A stretch of 64,000 nt of DNA from Paraktedonobacter sp964250225 (lineage in GTDB: Bacteria > Chloroflexota > Ktedonobacteria > Ktedonobacterales > Ktedonobacteraceae): assembly GCA_964250225.1 (NCBI GenBank), contig CAXUEY010000003.1, forward strand, positions 1 through 64,000, written 5' to 3'. Positions 46,465 to 54,593 of this stretch are shown here, piece after piece. The notes beneath the pieces were generated by a model, which was given only the letters and a program-made list of their open reading frames with translations, ran no database searches and had not been told where the DNA came from. Within the stretch, counting starts at the first letter, position 1. Each line of letters starts with the position of its first letter. Made by a program: the position numbers and the translations under genes.

Positions 46465-47700
46465 TCAGGCCTGGATAAAGTCGCTCACCTGGACAAGCTG
46501 ACCATTTTTAATTTGCAAGAACATGAAATCATTAACGCCGCTATGGTGATCGGGCGTCCAGGTCAGGTGGGGACCGAAACCGGTGTCGTAGTTGTTGAAA
46601 TCATGGTCCAGGGCATTGCGCAAGCTGTCACGCGTGAGATTCTGGCCAGCCTTGTCCAGCGCATCGGTAAAGATCTTGGCGTTGATATAGCCATAGAACT
46701 TGTAGGCACCGAACACTGCATCACTGGCCGTGGCTTTCAGATAGTCCTGACCCACCGGTGAGTTGGTGCTGGTATACCCGCTCACATAGATACCCTCGCC
46801 AGCGGCGCCCAGAACTTTGGCCCAGGAGTTGTCGGCCATCGGGTAGTTGGCCAGGTAGCCCATCGCTGGACGATAACCAACGCTGGTTGCCGCCGCCACA
46901 AACTTGGCGGTGGGACCAGGCAGGCCGTTGAGCACNNNNNNNNNNNNNNNNNNNNNNNNNNNNNNNNNNNNNNNATTGGCAGCTTTGAGTGTCTGCACCG
47001 CTGCTGTAAAATCGGTCTGGGCGGCGTTGTACCCAACCGAGGCGACTAATTGCGCGCCATTTTTCGGCAGCGTATTGTCCAACGCGCTTTTCTGCTGCAG
47101 ACCCAGCACATCGTTCTCGTAGAGTAGCGCGACTTTTTGCGCCTTCAAGTTATGAGTGAGGTACGTGCCGATGACGTTGCCTTCATCGCCGTAGTTTGGC
47201 TGCGTCATCCACACCCACGGCAGAGCCTTTCCCTGCGCGTCGGCAAATTTGGCACCACCACCAATCGGATCGACAAACGGAATGCCCTTCGGATTCGTGT
47301 AGCTCTCGGCCACATTCGCGGCCCCAGAACCACACACCTGGAATATGGCGAAAGCATTGTCCTGTTCTATAAGCTGGCGTACCGCGTCTTTTGTTTTGGT
47401 TGGATCGCCGTTGTCACTAACCTGTACCAGTTTGACTTTACGTCCATGAATGCCACCAGCCGCGTTAATCTTATCAATATAGAGCTGATCGCCGGCTAGA
47501 ATGGGCGCGCAGATCACCTTGAGCGGACCAGTAGTGTCCAGAACAGCGCCAATCGTAATAGTGTCGCTGCTCACCCCAGGCACGTTGGCCTGCGTGCCAG
47601 TAGTGCTACCACCACAGGCCGCCAACATGAACAGAGCCGCTAGAGTGACAGGCAACACTGCATATCGTGTTCGTACACGTAGCCATGCAAGAAATCCCAT
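46465..47700 (-). CDS. livJ: Liv-type ABC substrate-binding lipoprotein
   Basis: This protein of about 411 residues is a type 1 periplasmic-binding protein of the branched-chain amino-acid/aromatic-acid family (HAAT). The signal ends in the lipobox MLAACGG. Family features include ITIGAVLDTTGPLKVICAPILAGDQLYIDKINAAGGIHGRKV (read in parts), and a GYNAAQTDFTAAVQTLKAAN segment. A 39-N gap (46936-46974) interrupts it; the 13 missing codons it implies are more than homologous spacing would need, so the length is nominal. It is divergent from livHMGF. The shared operators suggest an organic acid as ligand rather than an amino acid. Confidence 0.85.
   Translation of the reverse strand: MGFLAWLRVRTRYAVLPVTLAALFMLAACGGSTTGTQANVPGVSSDTITIGAVLDTTGPLKVICAPILAGDQLYIDKINAAGGIHGRKVKLVQVSDNGDPTKTKDAVRQLIEQDNAFAIFQVCGSGAANVAESYTNPKGIPFVDPIGGGAKFADAQGKALPWVWMTQPNYGDEGNVIGTYLTHNLKAQKVALLYENDVLGLQQKSALDNTLPKNGAQLVASVGYNAAQTDFTAAVQTLKAANXXXXXXXXXXXXXVLNGLPGPTAKFVAAATSVGYRPAMGYLANYPMADNSWAKVLGAAGEGIYVSGYTSTNSPVGQDYLKATASDAVFGAYKFYGYINAKIFTDALDKAGQNLTRDSLRNALDHDFNNYDTGFGPHLTWTPDHHSGVNDFMFLQIKNGQLVQVSDFIQA
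46936..46974. other. assembly gap (39 N)
   Basis: Thirty-nine undetermined bases lie inside livJ. The frame is kept, but the stated length is probably an estimate. Confidence 0.95.
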
Positions 47701-47748
47701 GGTCTTGCTCTCCCTTTGCTGAACACACCACTTGCGTGGGTTACAAAT

Positions 47749-47771
47749 ATGATATGTGAGTCATGTATCAT
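47749..47771. promoter_or_regulatory. operator site 2 of a putative TetR regulon
   Basis: The plus strand has blocks ATGATA, GTGA, CATGT and TCAT with the same spacing as site 1. It is flanked by ATAT on both sides, giving 8-base arms (47747-47754 and 47766-47773). It lies 50 bases upstream of the livJ start. Confidence 0.6.
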
Positions 47772-47904
47772 ATATACCAGATGTGCGCGTGCATTGTCAA
47801 GGGGAAAAGCCTTCTGGTTGCCTGTGCAAATCCAGCGAGAAGATAGGTAAAGCTAAGCCTTTCTACACTGATAGCTTGACAGCGCGGCTTTCTCATGGCA
47901 TGAT

Positions 47905-47927
47905 ACGAAACATGAATCACTCGTCAT
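47905..47927. promoter_or_regulatory. operator site 3 of a putative TetR regulon
   Basis: The minus strand has ATGA, GTGA, CATGT and TC-T blocks at the same spacing as site 1. It also contains a tight AACATGA/TCATGTT inverted repeat (47909-47915 and 47924-47930). It lies about 55 bases upstream of livH. Confidence 0.5.
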
Positions 47928-47982
47928 GTTATCGATCTGGCAATGGTCTTCTTGAGAAAGAGGCTGCCGGGAGGCAAATGCA

Positions 47983-48900
47983 ATGCAGGGATTTTTGCAG
48001 GTAGTTCTGGCGGGACTGGTGACCGGGAGCTTGTATGGGCTGCTGGCACTGGGGATCGTCCTGGTGTATCGCACGACGGGAGTGCTGAACTTTGCGTATG
48101 GGGCTATTGCGTCCCTGTGTAGTTGTTTTTTGTATATTTTGCTCACAGGGCCACACCTGAATTTCTGGCTGGCTCTGCCGCTAACACTGCTCTTCGCGTT
48201 GCTGCTAGGGATCGTGCTGGAACGTGGCTTTGCGCGGCCAGTGCTGCACGCGCCGATTTTCACGAAAGCGATTGCTACACTAGCCCTGGCGCTGGTGCTG
48301 GAGACTATCGCGCAAGCTATCTGGCCGCAACTCACTTCGGTGCAACACTTCCCCACGCCTTTTGATGGCCATGCCCTGCACCTGGGTGGCCTGTATATCT
48401 CGGTCATTGATATCGTGGTGCTTGTTGTCACGGCCCTGCTGATGCTCGGCCTGAACCTGTTTTTGACGCGTACACGCGCGGGTATTGCTATGCGGGCGAT
48501 GGCTGACAATATTCCGGCCACGCGCTTGATGGGGGCACCAGTAGGACGCATTTTTATGGTGGTGTGGGCCTTGAGCGCGCTTATTGCGGCGCTTAGCGGC
48601 ATTCTGTTGGCCAGTCAGCAACAATTGATCGATGTGCAGTTTATGGACCCGATCCTGATCCCCGCTTTTATTGGCGCTGTCCTGGGGGGACTCGATAGTC
48701 TGCCGGGTGCGCTGATCGGTGGTGTGCTCGTTGGGCTGGCCAGTAACATCCTGGCGTATGTTGTGGCTGGACGTATGCTAGGCCCCGTGAATATCAGCGA
48801 TCCGGCGATGCGTGATACTCTGATCTTTGGCGGTTTTGTCCTGGTATTGTTGCTCAGACCGCAGGGTCTCTGGGGACGCGCACTCCTACGACGCGTCTAA
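47983..48900 (+). CDS. livH: Liv-type ABC permease LivH
   Basis: This 305-residue membrane protein has about eight helices with the LivH pattern LAGLVTGSLYGLLALGIVLVYRTTGVLNFAYG and the cytoplasmic loop MADNIPATRLMGAPVGRIF. It is the first gene of the operon livH-livM-livG-livF. The ATG follows GGGAGG. With LivM it forms the membrane channel of the importer. Confidence 0.93.
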   Translation: MQGFLQVVLAGLVTGSLYGLLALGIVLVYRTTGVLNFAYGAIASLCSCFLYILLTGPHLNFWLALPLTLLFALLLGIVLERGFARPVLHAPIFTKAIATLALALVLETIAQAIWPQLTSVQHFPTPFDGHALHLGGLYISVIDIVVLVVTALLMLGLNLFLTRTRAGIAMRAMADNIPATRLMGAPVGRIFMVVWALSALIAALSGILLASQQQLIDVQFMDPILIPAFIGAVLGGLDSLPGALIGGVLVGLASNILAYVVAGRMLGPVNISDPAMRDTLIFGGFVLVLLLRPQGLWGRALLRRV

Positions 48901-48915
48901 AGGAGGATGTGTTCT

Positions 48916-49998
48916 ATGATAGACAAACATGTACGCGAAGAAGAACAATCCACAGCTTTTGTACCTGATACGCGCACGCGCAACCAGACGCGCCGACGCC
49001 TCTTGATCTTGCTGGCGAGTCTGGCTGGGATCTGCATCGTGGGCCTGATCCCGACGCTGTACGATCAGGTTTTCGGCCAGAGCGCGGGTTTTGAGTTGCA
49101 TCGCGTCTCACTGATCGGGATCTTTGTGATTGCGGCCCTGGCTCAGAATATCCTCACAGGTTATGCCGCGCAACCCTCGCTGGGGAACGCTGCCTTCTTC
49201 GGCGTGGGCGCGTACCTGCTGACCTGGCTCACCCAGGATCTCAACCAATCCTATTGGGTCGGTATCCTCGTGGCGCTCCTCGCCTCAGGCGTCCTGGGCG
49301 TGATCGTTGGCACACCGGCGCTACGCATCTCAGGCGCGCACCTGGCGGTTGCGACGCTCGGCCTCGTCACTATCGTCGGCGAACTACTTAACTTCTGGGA
49401 TACCACGGCTGGTCGCCAAAGCTACCAGATCAATACGCTGCCCGATTTTCTGGGTGACGACCATATGCTCTACTATTTTGTCGCGGTCATCGTGGTGATC
49501 CTGCTCTTCCTGGCCTATCACCTGCTGCGTTCGCGGGTGGGACGCGCCTGGGTAGCGATCCGCGATAACGAGACCGCGGCTGAGGCCTTTGGTATTAACC
49601 TGACCGCTTCTAAATTGCAGGCATTTGTGGTCAGCGCTGTTTTAACCGGCCTGGCGGGGGCGCTCTACGCGACCTGGGCTACGACGGCAGCTTCAACTAT
49701 GTCGAGTGCCGATCAGACTATCGCTTTTCTGGCTATGATTGTGGTCGGTGGACTTGGCTCACTGATCGGCTCGGTGCTGGGCGCAATCTTTGTGGGCTTC
49801 CTCCCGCTGCTGCTGGGCCAGATACCCAGTCCATTGATGATGGGCCCCTTCCAGTTGCAAGTCTCAACCCTGCTCACCGGTATCTATGGCCTGCTTCTGC
49901 TACTCGCGCTGATTTTCTTTCCCACCGGCCTGAGCAGTCTGGGCGAACGCGGCAATGTTCTCTGGCAACGTATCAGCAAACGTGGAGGCGCGCAATGA
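48916..49998 (+). CDS. livM: Liv-type ABC permease LivM
   Basis: This protein of about 360 residues has eight to ten helices with the LivM pattern NILTGYAAQPSLGNAAFFGVGAYL and the loop GRAWVAIRDNETAAEAFGINLTASKLQAF. An unusual N-terminal stretch of about 30 charged residues (EEEQSTAFVPDTRTRNQTRRR) precedes the first helix. The start is the ATG at 48916, because AGGAGG at 48901-48906 is at good distance, while the ATG at 48907 touches it. The stop overlaps livG by four bases. Confidence 0.93.
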   Translation: MIDKHVREEEQSTAFVPDTRTRNQTRRRLLILLASLAGICIVGLIPTLYDQVFGQSAGFELHRVSLIGIFVIAALAQNILTGYAAQPSLGNAAFFGVGAYLLTWLTQDLNQSYWVGILVALLASGVLGVIVGTPALRISGAHLAVATLGLVTIVGELLNFWDTTAGRQSYQINTLPDFLGDDHMLYYFVAVIVVILLFLAYHLLRSRVGRAWVAIRDNETAAEAFGINLTASKLQAFVVSAVLTGLAGALYATWATTAASTMSSADQTIAFLAMIVVGGLGSLIGSVLGAIFVGFLPLLLGQIPSPLMMGPFQLQVSTLLTGIYGLLLLLALIFFPTGLSSLGERGNVLWQRISKRGGAQ

Positions 49999-50819
49999 AC
50001 GAGAGTCCTCTGTTAGAGATTCGCGGGCTGACGGTGTACTTCGGCGGCCTGCTGGCCATCAATGAACTGGACCTGAGCATCGACGAAGGCGAGATCTTTG
50101 CCCTGGTTGGCCCCAACGGCGCGGGCAAAACAACGGTGCTCAACTGTATCAGCGGGCTGATTAAGCCAACTGCGGGCAGTATCTCTTTCGCGGGCCAGGA
50201 GTTGCTCAAGCAGCCCGCCAACAAACGCGCGTCCCTGAGCATCGGGCGTACCTTCCAACAGGTGCAGTTGTTCACAAGCATGAGTGTGCTGGACAATCTG
50301 CTCACCGCGCAACATACGAGTCTGCACGCGGGCCTGCTGCGCGGTATGCTCCCCTTTGGTCCGGCCAAACGCGAGGACGCGCAGGCCCGCGACCACGCTC
50401 GCTCTATTCTGGCGCTACTTGGACTGGAACAATACGCGCACCAGCCCGCTGGTGCACTCCCCTTTGGCGCGCAAAAGCTGATCGGCGTGGCGCGCGCGCT
50501 GGTTCTGCGCCCTCGCCTGGTACTGCTGGATGAACCCGCCGCTGGCGTTCACCCCCAGGAAGTGGATGAATTGGCGGCCAATCTGCACCGGTGGCGTACT
50601 GAGCTTGGCACGACATTGCTCCTGATTGAGCATAACATGCGTATCGTGCAAGCCGTGGCTGATCGCATCTGCGTGCTGGACTATGGCAAAAAGTTAGCGG
50701 AAGGCGCACCCAAAACGGTGCTCAACGACCCCGCTGTGCTGGAAGCCTATCTAGGACGCGAGGGTCGCACCCAGGCTGCGGCAGAGCATCAGGAGGAGGT
50801 CTCCCATGCTGAAGGTTGA
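49995..50819 (+). CDS. livG: Liv-type ABC ATPase LivG
   Basis: This 274-residue ATPase has Walker A GPNGAGKTT, the LivG-specific TFQQVQLFTSMSVLDNL region, Walker B LVLLDEPAAGVHP and the H-loop LIEHNM. The signature is degenerate: LPFGAQKLIGVARAL replaces the usual LPYGxQRRLEIARAL. It is translationally coupled to livM and overlaps livF by 14 bases. Confidence 0.92.
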   Translation: MNESPLLEIRGLTVYFGGLLAINELDLSIDEGEIFALVGPNGAGKTTVLNCISGLIKPTAGSISFAGQELLKQPANKRASLSIGRTFQQVQLFTSMSVLDNLLTAQHTSLHAGLLRGMLPFGPAKREDAQARDHARSILALLGLEQYAHQPAGALPFGAQKLIGVARALVLRPRLVLLDEPAAGVHPQEVDELAANLHRWRTELGTTLLLIEHNMRIVQAVADRICVLDYGKKLAEGAPKTVLNDPAVLEAYLGREGRTQAAAEHQEEVSHAEG

Positions 50820-51513
50820 ACAATTACGTGCTGGCTATGGCACGCTCGAAGTCCTGCACAACATCTCATTCGAGGTACCCACAGGCGCCATCGTCGCGAT
50901 TCTGGGCGCGAACGGCGCGGGGAAGTCCACCCTGATGCGCGCGCTTACAGGCTTGATTCGTGCCTCAACAGGCACTATCGCATTGGAAGAGACACCCATC
51001 GAGAAGCTTTCTGTCGAAAAGCGCCTGAAAATGGGCATTGCCCTGGTACCTGAGGGACGTGATCTCTTTGGCTCACTCACTGTGCGTGAAAATCTGCTCA
51101 TGGGCGCCTTTACCCGCTCTGCGCGCAACGAGATTGAAAGCGATATTGAGCGCGTTCTGACGCACTTTCCGCGCCTGAAAACGCGCCTGAATGCCCACGC
51201 CGCCAGCCTGAGCGGTGGCGAGGGCCAGATGCTCGCCATCGGACGCGCCCTGATGTCACACCCACGCCTGCTCTTGCTGGACGAGCCGTCGCAGGGTCTG
51301 GCCCCGGTGATCGTTGATACGGTCTTTGATGTGGTGAGTCAGCTCAACCGCGAGGAGCGACTGACGATTGTGCTGGTAGAGCAAAACGCGCGTCAGGCTC
51401 TTCAAATCGCTCATAACGCCTATATCCTACAAAGTGGCAGCATCGCCTTACACGGAGCAACCGCGGCACTGGCGAAAAATGAGGCTGTGCAAGCGCTGTA
51501 CATGGGCGGCTAA
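50806..51513 (+). CDS. livF: Liv-type ABC ATPase LivF
   Basis: This 235-residue ATPase has Walker A GANGAGKST, signature LSGGEGQMLAIGRALM, Walker B LLLLDEPSQGLAP and the terminal LVEQNAR loop typical of LivF. It is the last gene of the transporter operon. Hairpins downstream at 51562-51634 probably end the transcript. Confidence 0.93.
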   Translation: MLKVEQLRAGYGTLEVLHNISFEVPTGAIVAILGANGAGKSTLMRALTGLIRASTGTIALEETPIEKLSVEKRLKMGIALVPEGRDLFGSLTVRENLLMGAFTRSARNEIESDIERVLTHFPRLKTRLNAHAASLSGGEGQMLAIGRALMSHPRLLLLDEPSQGLAPVIVDTVFDVVSQLNREERLTIVLVEQNARQALQIAHNAYILQSGSIALHGATAALAKNEAVQALYMGG

Positions 51514-51561
51514 CTACACAGCTGTATCGAGTTAGGAGCGTATTCCCTGGTTTCGCGTGCA

Positions 51562-51612
51562 GGGATCATCTCTCAAGCAATGGCGCTTCGCCCAAAGCAG
51601 AGAGGTGATCCC
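51562..51612. terminator. stem-loop after livF
   Basis: GGGATCATCTCTC (51562-51574) pairs with GAGAGGTGATCCC (51600-51612) apart from one G-T pair, enclosing an inner GGCG/CGCC hairpin. A second hairpin GGTGC/GCACC at 51617-51634 is followed by TTGTCT. The word GATGATCCC recurs at 51663. It may end the liv operon and/or act in the leader of the next gene. Confidence 0.5.
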
Positions 51613-51738
51613 ATTTGGTGCTGCAAGCGGCACCTTGTCTGGGCTATAATATTCGCAAGGGAGATGATCCCTGACTCAGATCACGTTCACGCATTATCTG
51701 TTATTTTGGATAGATAGATACGAGGAGGAGTTGTAATC

Positions 51739-52146
51739 ATGCCGATTTGCACAATTTGCGACGACACCGGGCTGCGCAACTCGGATTCTGCGCATCCCGC
51801 CTTTTGTTTTTGTGCCGCGGGCAAAGATGCGCGCCGCCAGTGGGAGACCAGTCGTGGAACTGGTCAGGGGCACAACCAGCCGCGTCCGGCCAGTTTTATC
51901 GATATCGCCAACCTCGATAGTGTCAACGCTAGCGTCGATGCCATGCGCGCCTCGTTGCTGGGGTCCACCGCCGCCAGCGAGCCAGCGACTCCTGTCAGGC
52001 ATAGCGCAGCAGCGCTCCTCTACCAGGTGGCCCACGCCGGCCACGAAATCTCCGTCTACGAGGCCACCCAGCTCTACGATCTTGCCAAAGCGCTGGAGGA
52101 TTTTTTGGGCGCGTTGGCGCCGCTTGGGCGCAATCTCAAACGCTGA
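51739..52146 (+). CDS. small protein with Cys-rich N-terminus, function unknown
   Basis: I do not recognise this 135-residue protein. The N-terminus has CTICDDTG, then CFCAAG, a Cys spacing like half of a DnaJ-type zinc finger, so metal binding is likely. The C-terminal half is helical (VAHAGHEISVYEATQLYDLAKALEDFLGALAPLG). No signal peptide or membrane helix is seen. The ATG follows GAGGAGG. A strong hairpin terminator follows. Confidence 0.72.
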   Translation: MPICTICDDTGLRNSDSAHPAFCFCAAGKDARRQWETSRGTGQGHNQPRPASFIDIANLDSVNASVDAMRASLLGSTAASEPATPVRHSAAALLYQVAHAGHEISVYEATQLYDLAKALEDFLGALAPLGRNLKR

Positions 52147-52162
52147 GAAGGCAATGAACTAG

Positions 52163-52212
52163 AAAGCAGCCCACCGGCTCGGATAAAAGCCTCCGAGCCG
52201 GTGGGCTGCTTT
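52163..52212. terminator. bidirectional hairpin terminator with 20-bp perfect stem
   Basis: Perfect arms at 52163-52182 and 52193-52212 with a 10-base loop lie between convergent stops. The stem ends in AAA/TTTT, giving a short T tract in both directions. Confidence 0.82.
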
Positions 52213-52222
52213 TAGAGAAATT

Positions 52223-53212
52223 TTAGCGTTTACGCTGCACGACAAAATCAATGATCTCATCCATGATGGCGCGGTCAGGTGAGTCTGGGAAATGGTGGAG
52301 TGCTGCGCGTGCTTTATCGGCGTAGACATAGGCGTCCTGTTGCGCGCGGGTCACATTATCACCGGCCAGTACCCAGTTGATAATTTCGCGGATCTCTGCT
52401 TCGTCATGGTCTGGCTCGCTGAGCAGTTTCTGGACCTGCTGGAGATGGCCATTCAAAGCGGGCTCTTGCAGAGCGTAGATCAGGGGTAGCGTGACCATGC
52501 CCTGGCGCAGGTCGTTGCCCGCGGGCTTGCCAATGGTACTCTGGTCCTCGGTGTAATCCAGGATATCGTCGATAATCTGGAAGGCGATGCCCAGGTTCAG
52601 ACCGTACTCATAGAGCCACTCGATCTCTTGCTCTGAAGATCCGCTGATAATCGCGCCACCCTTGCAGCAAGCCGCGATCAGGCAGGCGGTTTTGCGGCTG
52701 ATTTTCTCATAGTAGCTTTGCAGGGTCAGATTGGCCTGCCCAGAGGTCATCAGCTCGATAATCGTGCCTTCGCAGACGGTGGCGACGGTATCCGAGAAAA
52801 GGTGATCGATGCGTGGATCTTCGATATCCGCGATTAAACCGGCAGTTTTGGCAAAGTAGTAGTCGCCGAGCAGAATGGCGATCTGGTCACCCCAGAGCGC
52901 GTTGACGGTGGGATTACCACGACGGGTCAGAGATTTATCAACGATATCATCGTGAATCAGCGTGGCCAGGTGCACCATCTCGAAGGCCACACTGAGGAGA
53001 AGCAATTTCTTGAAGCGATACGTATTCAGTTTGCCGGAAAGCAGGGTGAGCGCGGTTCTGAGACGTTTGCCAGGCGAACCCAGCGCGTGCATAGACGCGG
53101 AGTTCAGAATGTCGAGTCCAGAGGTTGCGCGCTCTTTAAAGGTCGTCTCTACTTGTTCCAGGTCTGACTCAATACCGGCAAATAGGTGGCTCAAAGTGGC
53201 CGTATCGTTCAT
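52223..53212 (-). CDS. polyprenyl diphosphate synthase (trans-isoprenyl)
   Basis: This protein of about 329 residues has both Asp-rich motifs: FARM in LIHDDIVDKSLTRRGNPTVN and SARM in QIIDDILDYTEDQSTIGKPAGNDL. It lengthens allylic diphosphates with IPP and, given the menA-like gene at 29869, could make the menaquinone side chain (heptaprenyl/octaprenyl class). The chain length cannot be read with certainty. The ATG at 53212 has GGAG upstream; an earlier ATG at 53236 does not. Confidence 0.9.
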   Translation of the reverse strand: MNDTATLSHLFAGIESDLEQVETTFKERATSGLDILNSASMHALGSPGKRLRTALTLLSGKLNTYRFKKLLLLSVAFEMVHLATLIHDDIVDKSLTRRGNPTVNALWGDQIAILLGDYYFAKTAGLIADIEDPRIDHLFSDTVATVCEGTIIELMTSGQANLTLQSYYEKISRKTACLIAACCKGGAIISGSSEQEIEWLYEYGLNLGIAFQIIDDILDYTEDQSTIGKPAGNDLRQGMVTLPLIYALQEPALNGHLQQVQKLLSEPDHDEAEIREIINWVLAGDNVTRAQQDAYVYADKARAALHHFPDSPDRAIMDEIIDFVVQRKR

Positions 53213-53409
53213 AACAGGTTCTCCAATTTTTGGCACCGTTCACAAAGAAAAAGCAACACAGCTTTTTCTCAAGCGCCATCGTTTTTCTCTGATGTGTTCC
53301 TATGCAGATTATAGCACGGCTCAACCATAGCGACGAGTGAGCCGACTTATGTATGTATGTTTGTGAATATTTTATTCAGCGTTGCCAGAAGCCGGAAAAT
53401 GGAGGTGGA

Positions 53410-54354
53410 TCAGACGCTCGACGTAGTATCTAGCTCCATCAGATCCTCCTGCACAAAGCCCGCGCTCATGTTGAATTCGTCCAGGGCGTCCATCGCGGTG
53501 CGGTACTCCTCCCAACTCAGGCGGCGGTTGAGGATCGGGTCGTTGACGGCTTTCCAGGCGGGAAAATACTGATCCATCAAGCTGACAGGCGTGTCCGGCC
53601 CCAGCTCTTGCGCAATCCAGCGTAGCACTTCGCGTGTACCGGAGATGTCTTCGGGCATGACCAGATGGCGGATTAGCAGGCCACGCCGCGCGATCCCTTC
53701 GTCGTCGAGTTGCAGGGGACCAACCTGGCGGTACATTTCGCGCAGGGTGATCTGGTTGGACTCGACATAATGTGGCATCTTTGAGGTGCGCAGGGCGTGT
53801 TTGTTGTCGGAATATTTGGAGTCGGGCAGGTAAATGTCCACGACCCCATCCAGCAACTGGAGCGTCTCCAGGTTCTCATAGCCCGCGCAGTTATAGACAA
53901 GCGGCAGGCGCAGCCCCTTCTCACAGGCAATCACCAGCGCTTTCAGGATCTGGGGGACAAAATGCGTGGGTGTCACCAGGTCCAGATTGTGACAGCCTCT
54001 TTTTTGCAGATACATCATCATCGAGGCCAGGCGTTCCGGTCCCACGCGATGACCCAGCCCTCCCTGGCTCAGAGAGAAATTCTGGCAATACGTGCAGCGC
54101 GCCTGGCAGTAGCCGAAAAAAATCGTCCCCGCGCCTCGTGTGCCGCTGATGGGTGGCTCTTCGCGTCGATGAACGTTCCAGGAGGCCACGATAGCCTCGG
54201 TTTTCGAGTGGCACACGCCCGTTTTGCCAGCAATGCGGTTACAGCGGCAATTTTGTGGACAGATCGTACAACTGCGCAGTACTTCCCACGCGGCCTCTGC
54301 ACGTTGCGCCAGTTCGCCACTTTCATAGAGATTGAGATATCCTGGATAAAGCAT
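53410..54354 (-). CDS. radical SAM protein, PFL-activase-like
   Basis: This protein of about 314 residues has the radical SAM cluster motif C-x3-C-x2-C in GYCQARCTYCQNFSLSQGG. An N-terminal cysteine set (CTICPQNCRCNRIAGKTGVCH) that may bind another cluster or zinc comes before it. Both resemble the PflX/AmmeMemoRadiSam group of uncharacterised pyruvate-formate-lyase-activase relatives. No glycyl-radical enzyme is nearby. I prefer the ATG at 54354 (AGAGGAAAC upstream); starts at 54399 and 54432 are possible. Confidence 0.85.
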   Translation of the reverse strand: MLYPGYLNLYESGELAQRAEAAWEVLRSCTICPQNCRCNRIAGKTGVCHSKTEAIVASWNVHRREEPPISGTRGAGTIFFGYCQARCTYCQNFSLSQGGLGHRVGPERLASMMMYLQKRGCHNLDLVTPTHFVPQILKALVIACEKGLRLPLVYNCAGYENLETLQLLDGVVDIYLPDSKYSDNKHALRTSKMPHYVESNQITLREMYRQVGPLQLDDEGIARRGLLIRHLVMPEDISGTREVLRWIAQELGPDTPVSLMDQYFPAWKAVNDPILNRRLSWEEYRTAMDALDEFNMSAGFVQEDLMELDTTSSV

Positions 54355-54441
54355 ACAGATAGTTTCCTCTACCTCGCTTCGAGTGTGTAAGATATTCATG
54401 CAAACAAAATATATACCCAACAAGTGGAGCAAGCACTAGAG

Positions 54442-54538
54442 ACTATGGACGGGATGCTATATGCATTACAGAGCAATTGCTTGAATCTGCTGATTTTACA
54501 CAGAAATCCATCAATTGCTCGAATGCCCCGTCCATAGT
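54442..54538. repeat. nested inverted repeat, possible structured RNA or small mobile hairpin
   Basis: Three nested stems are visible: ACTATGGACGGG with its complement (54442-54453/54527-54538), GAGCAATTG with its complement (54471-54479/54512-54520), and a small GATTT/AAATC hairpin inside (54492-54508). The total is 97 bases. It lies between two minus-strand genes. It could be a miniature inverted-repeat element, a terminator or an RNA. Confidence 0.55.
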
Positions 54539-54593
54539 AGGGGTGCCCCCGAAGCGCGCCCTTCTTGCCAACACACCCAATGTGCCTTACGCG

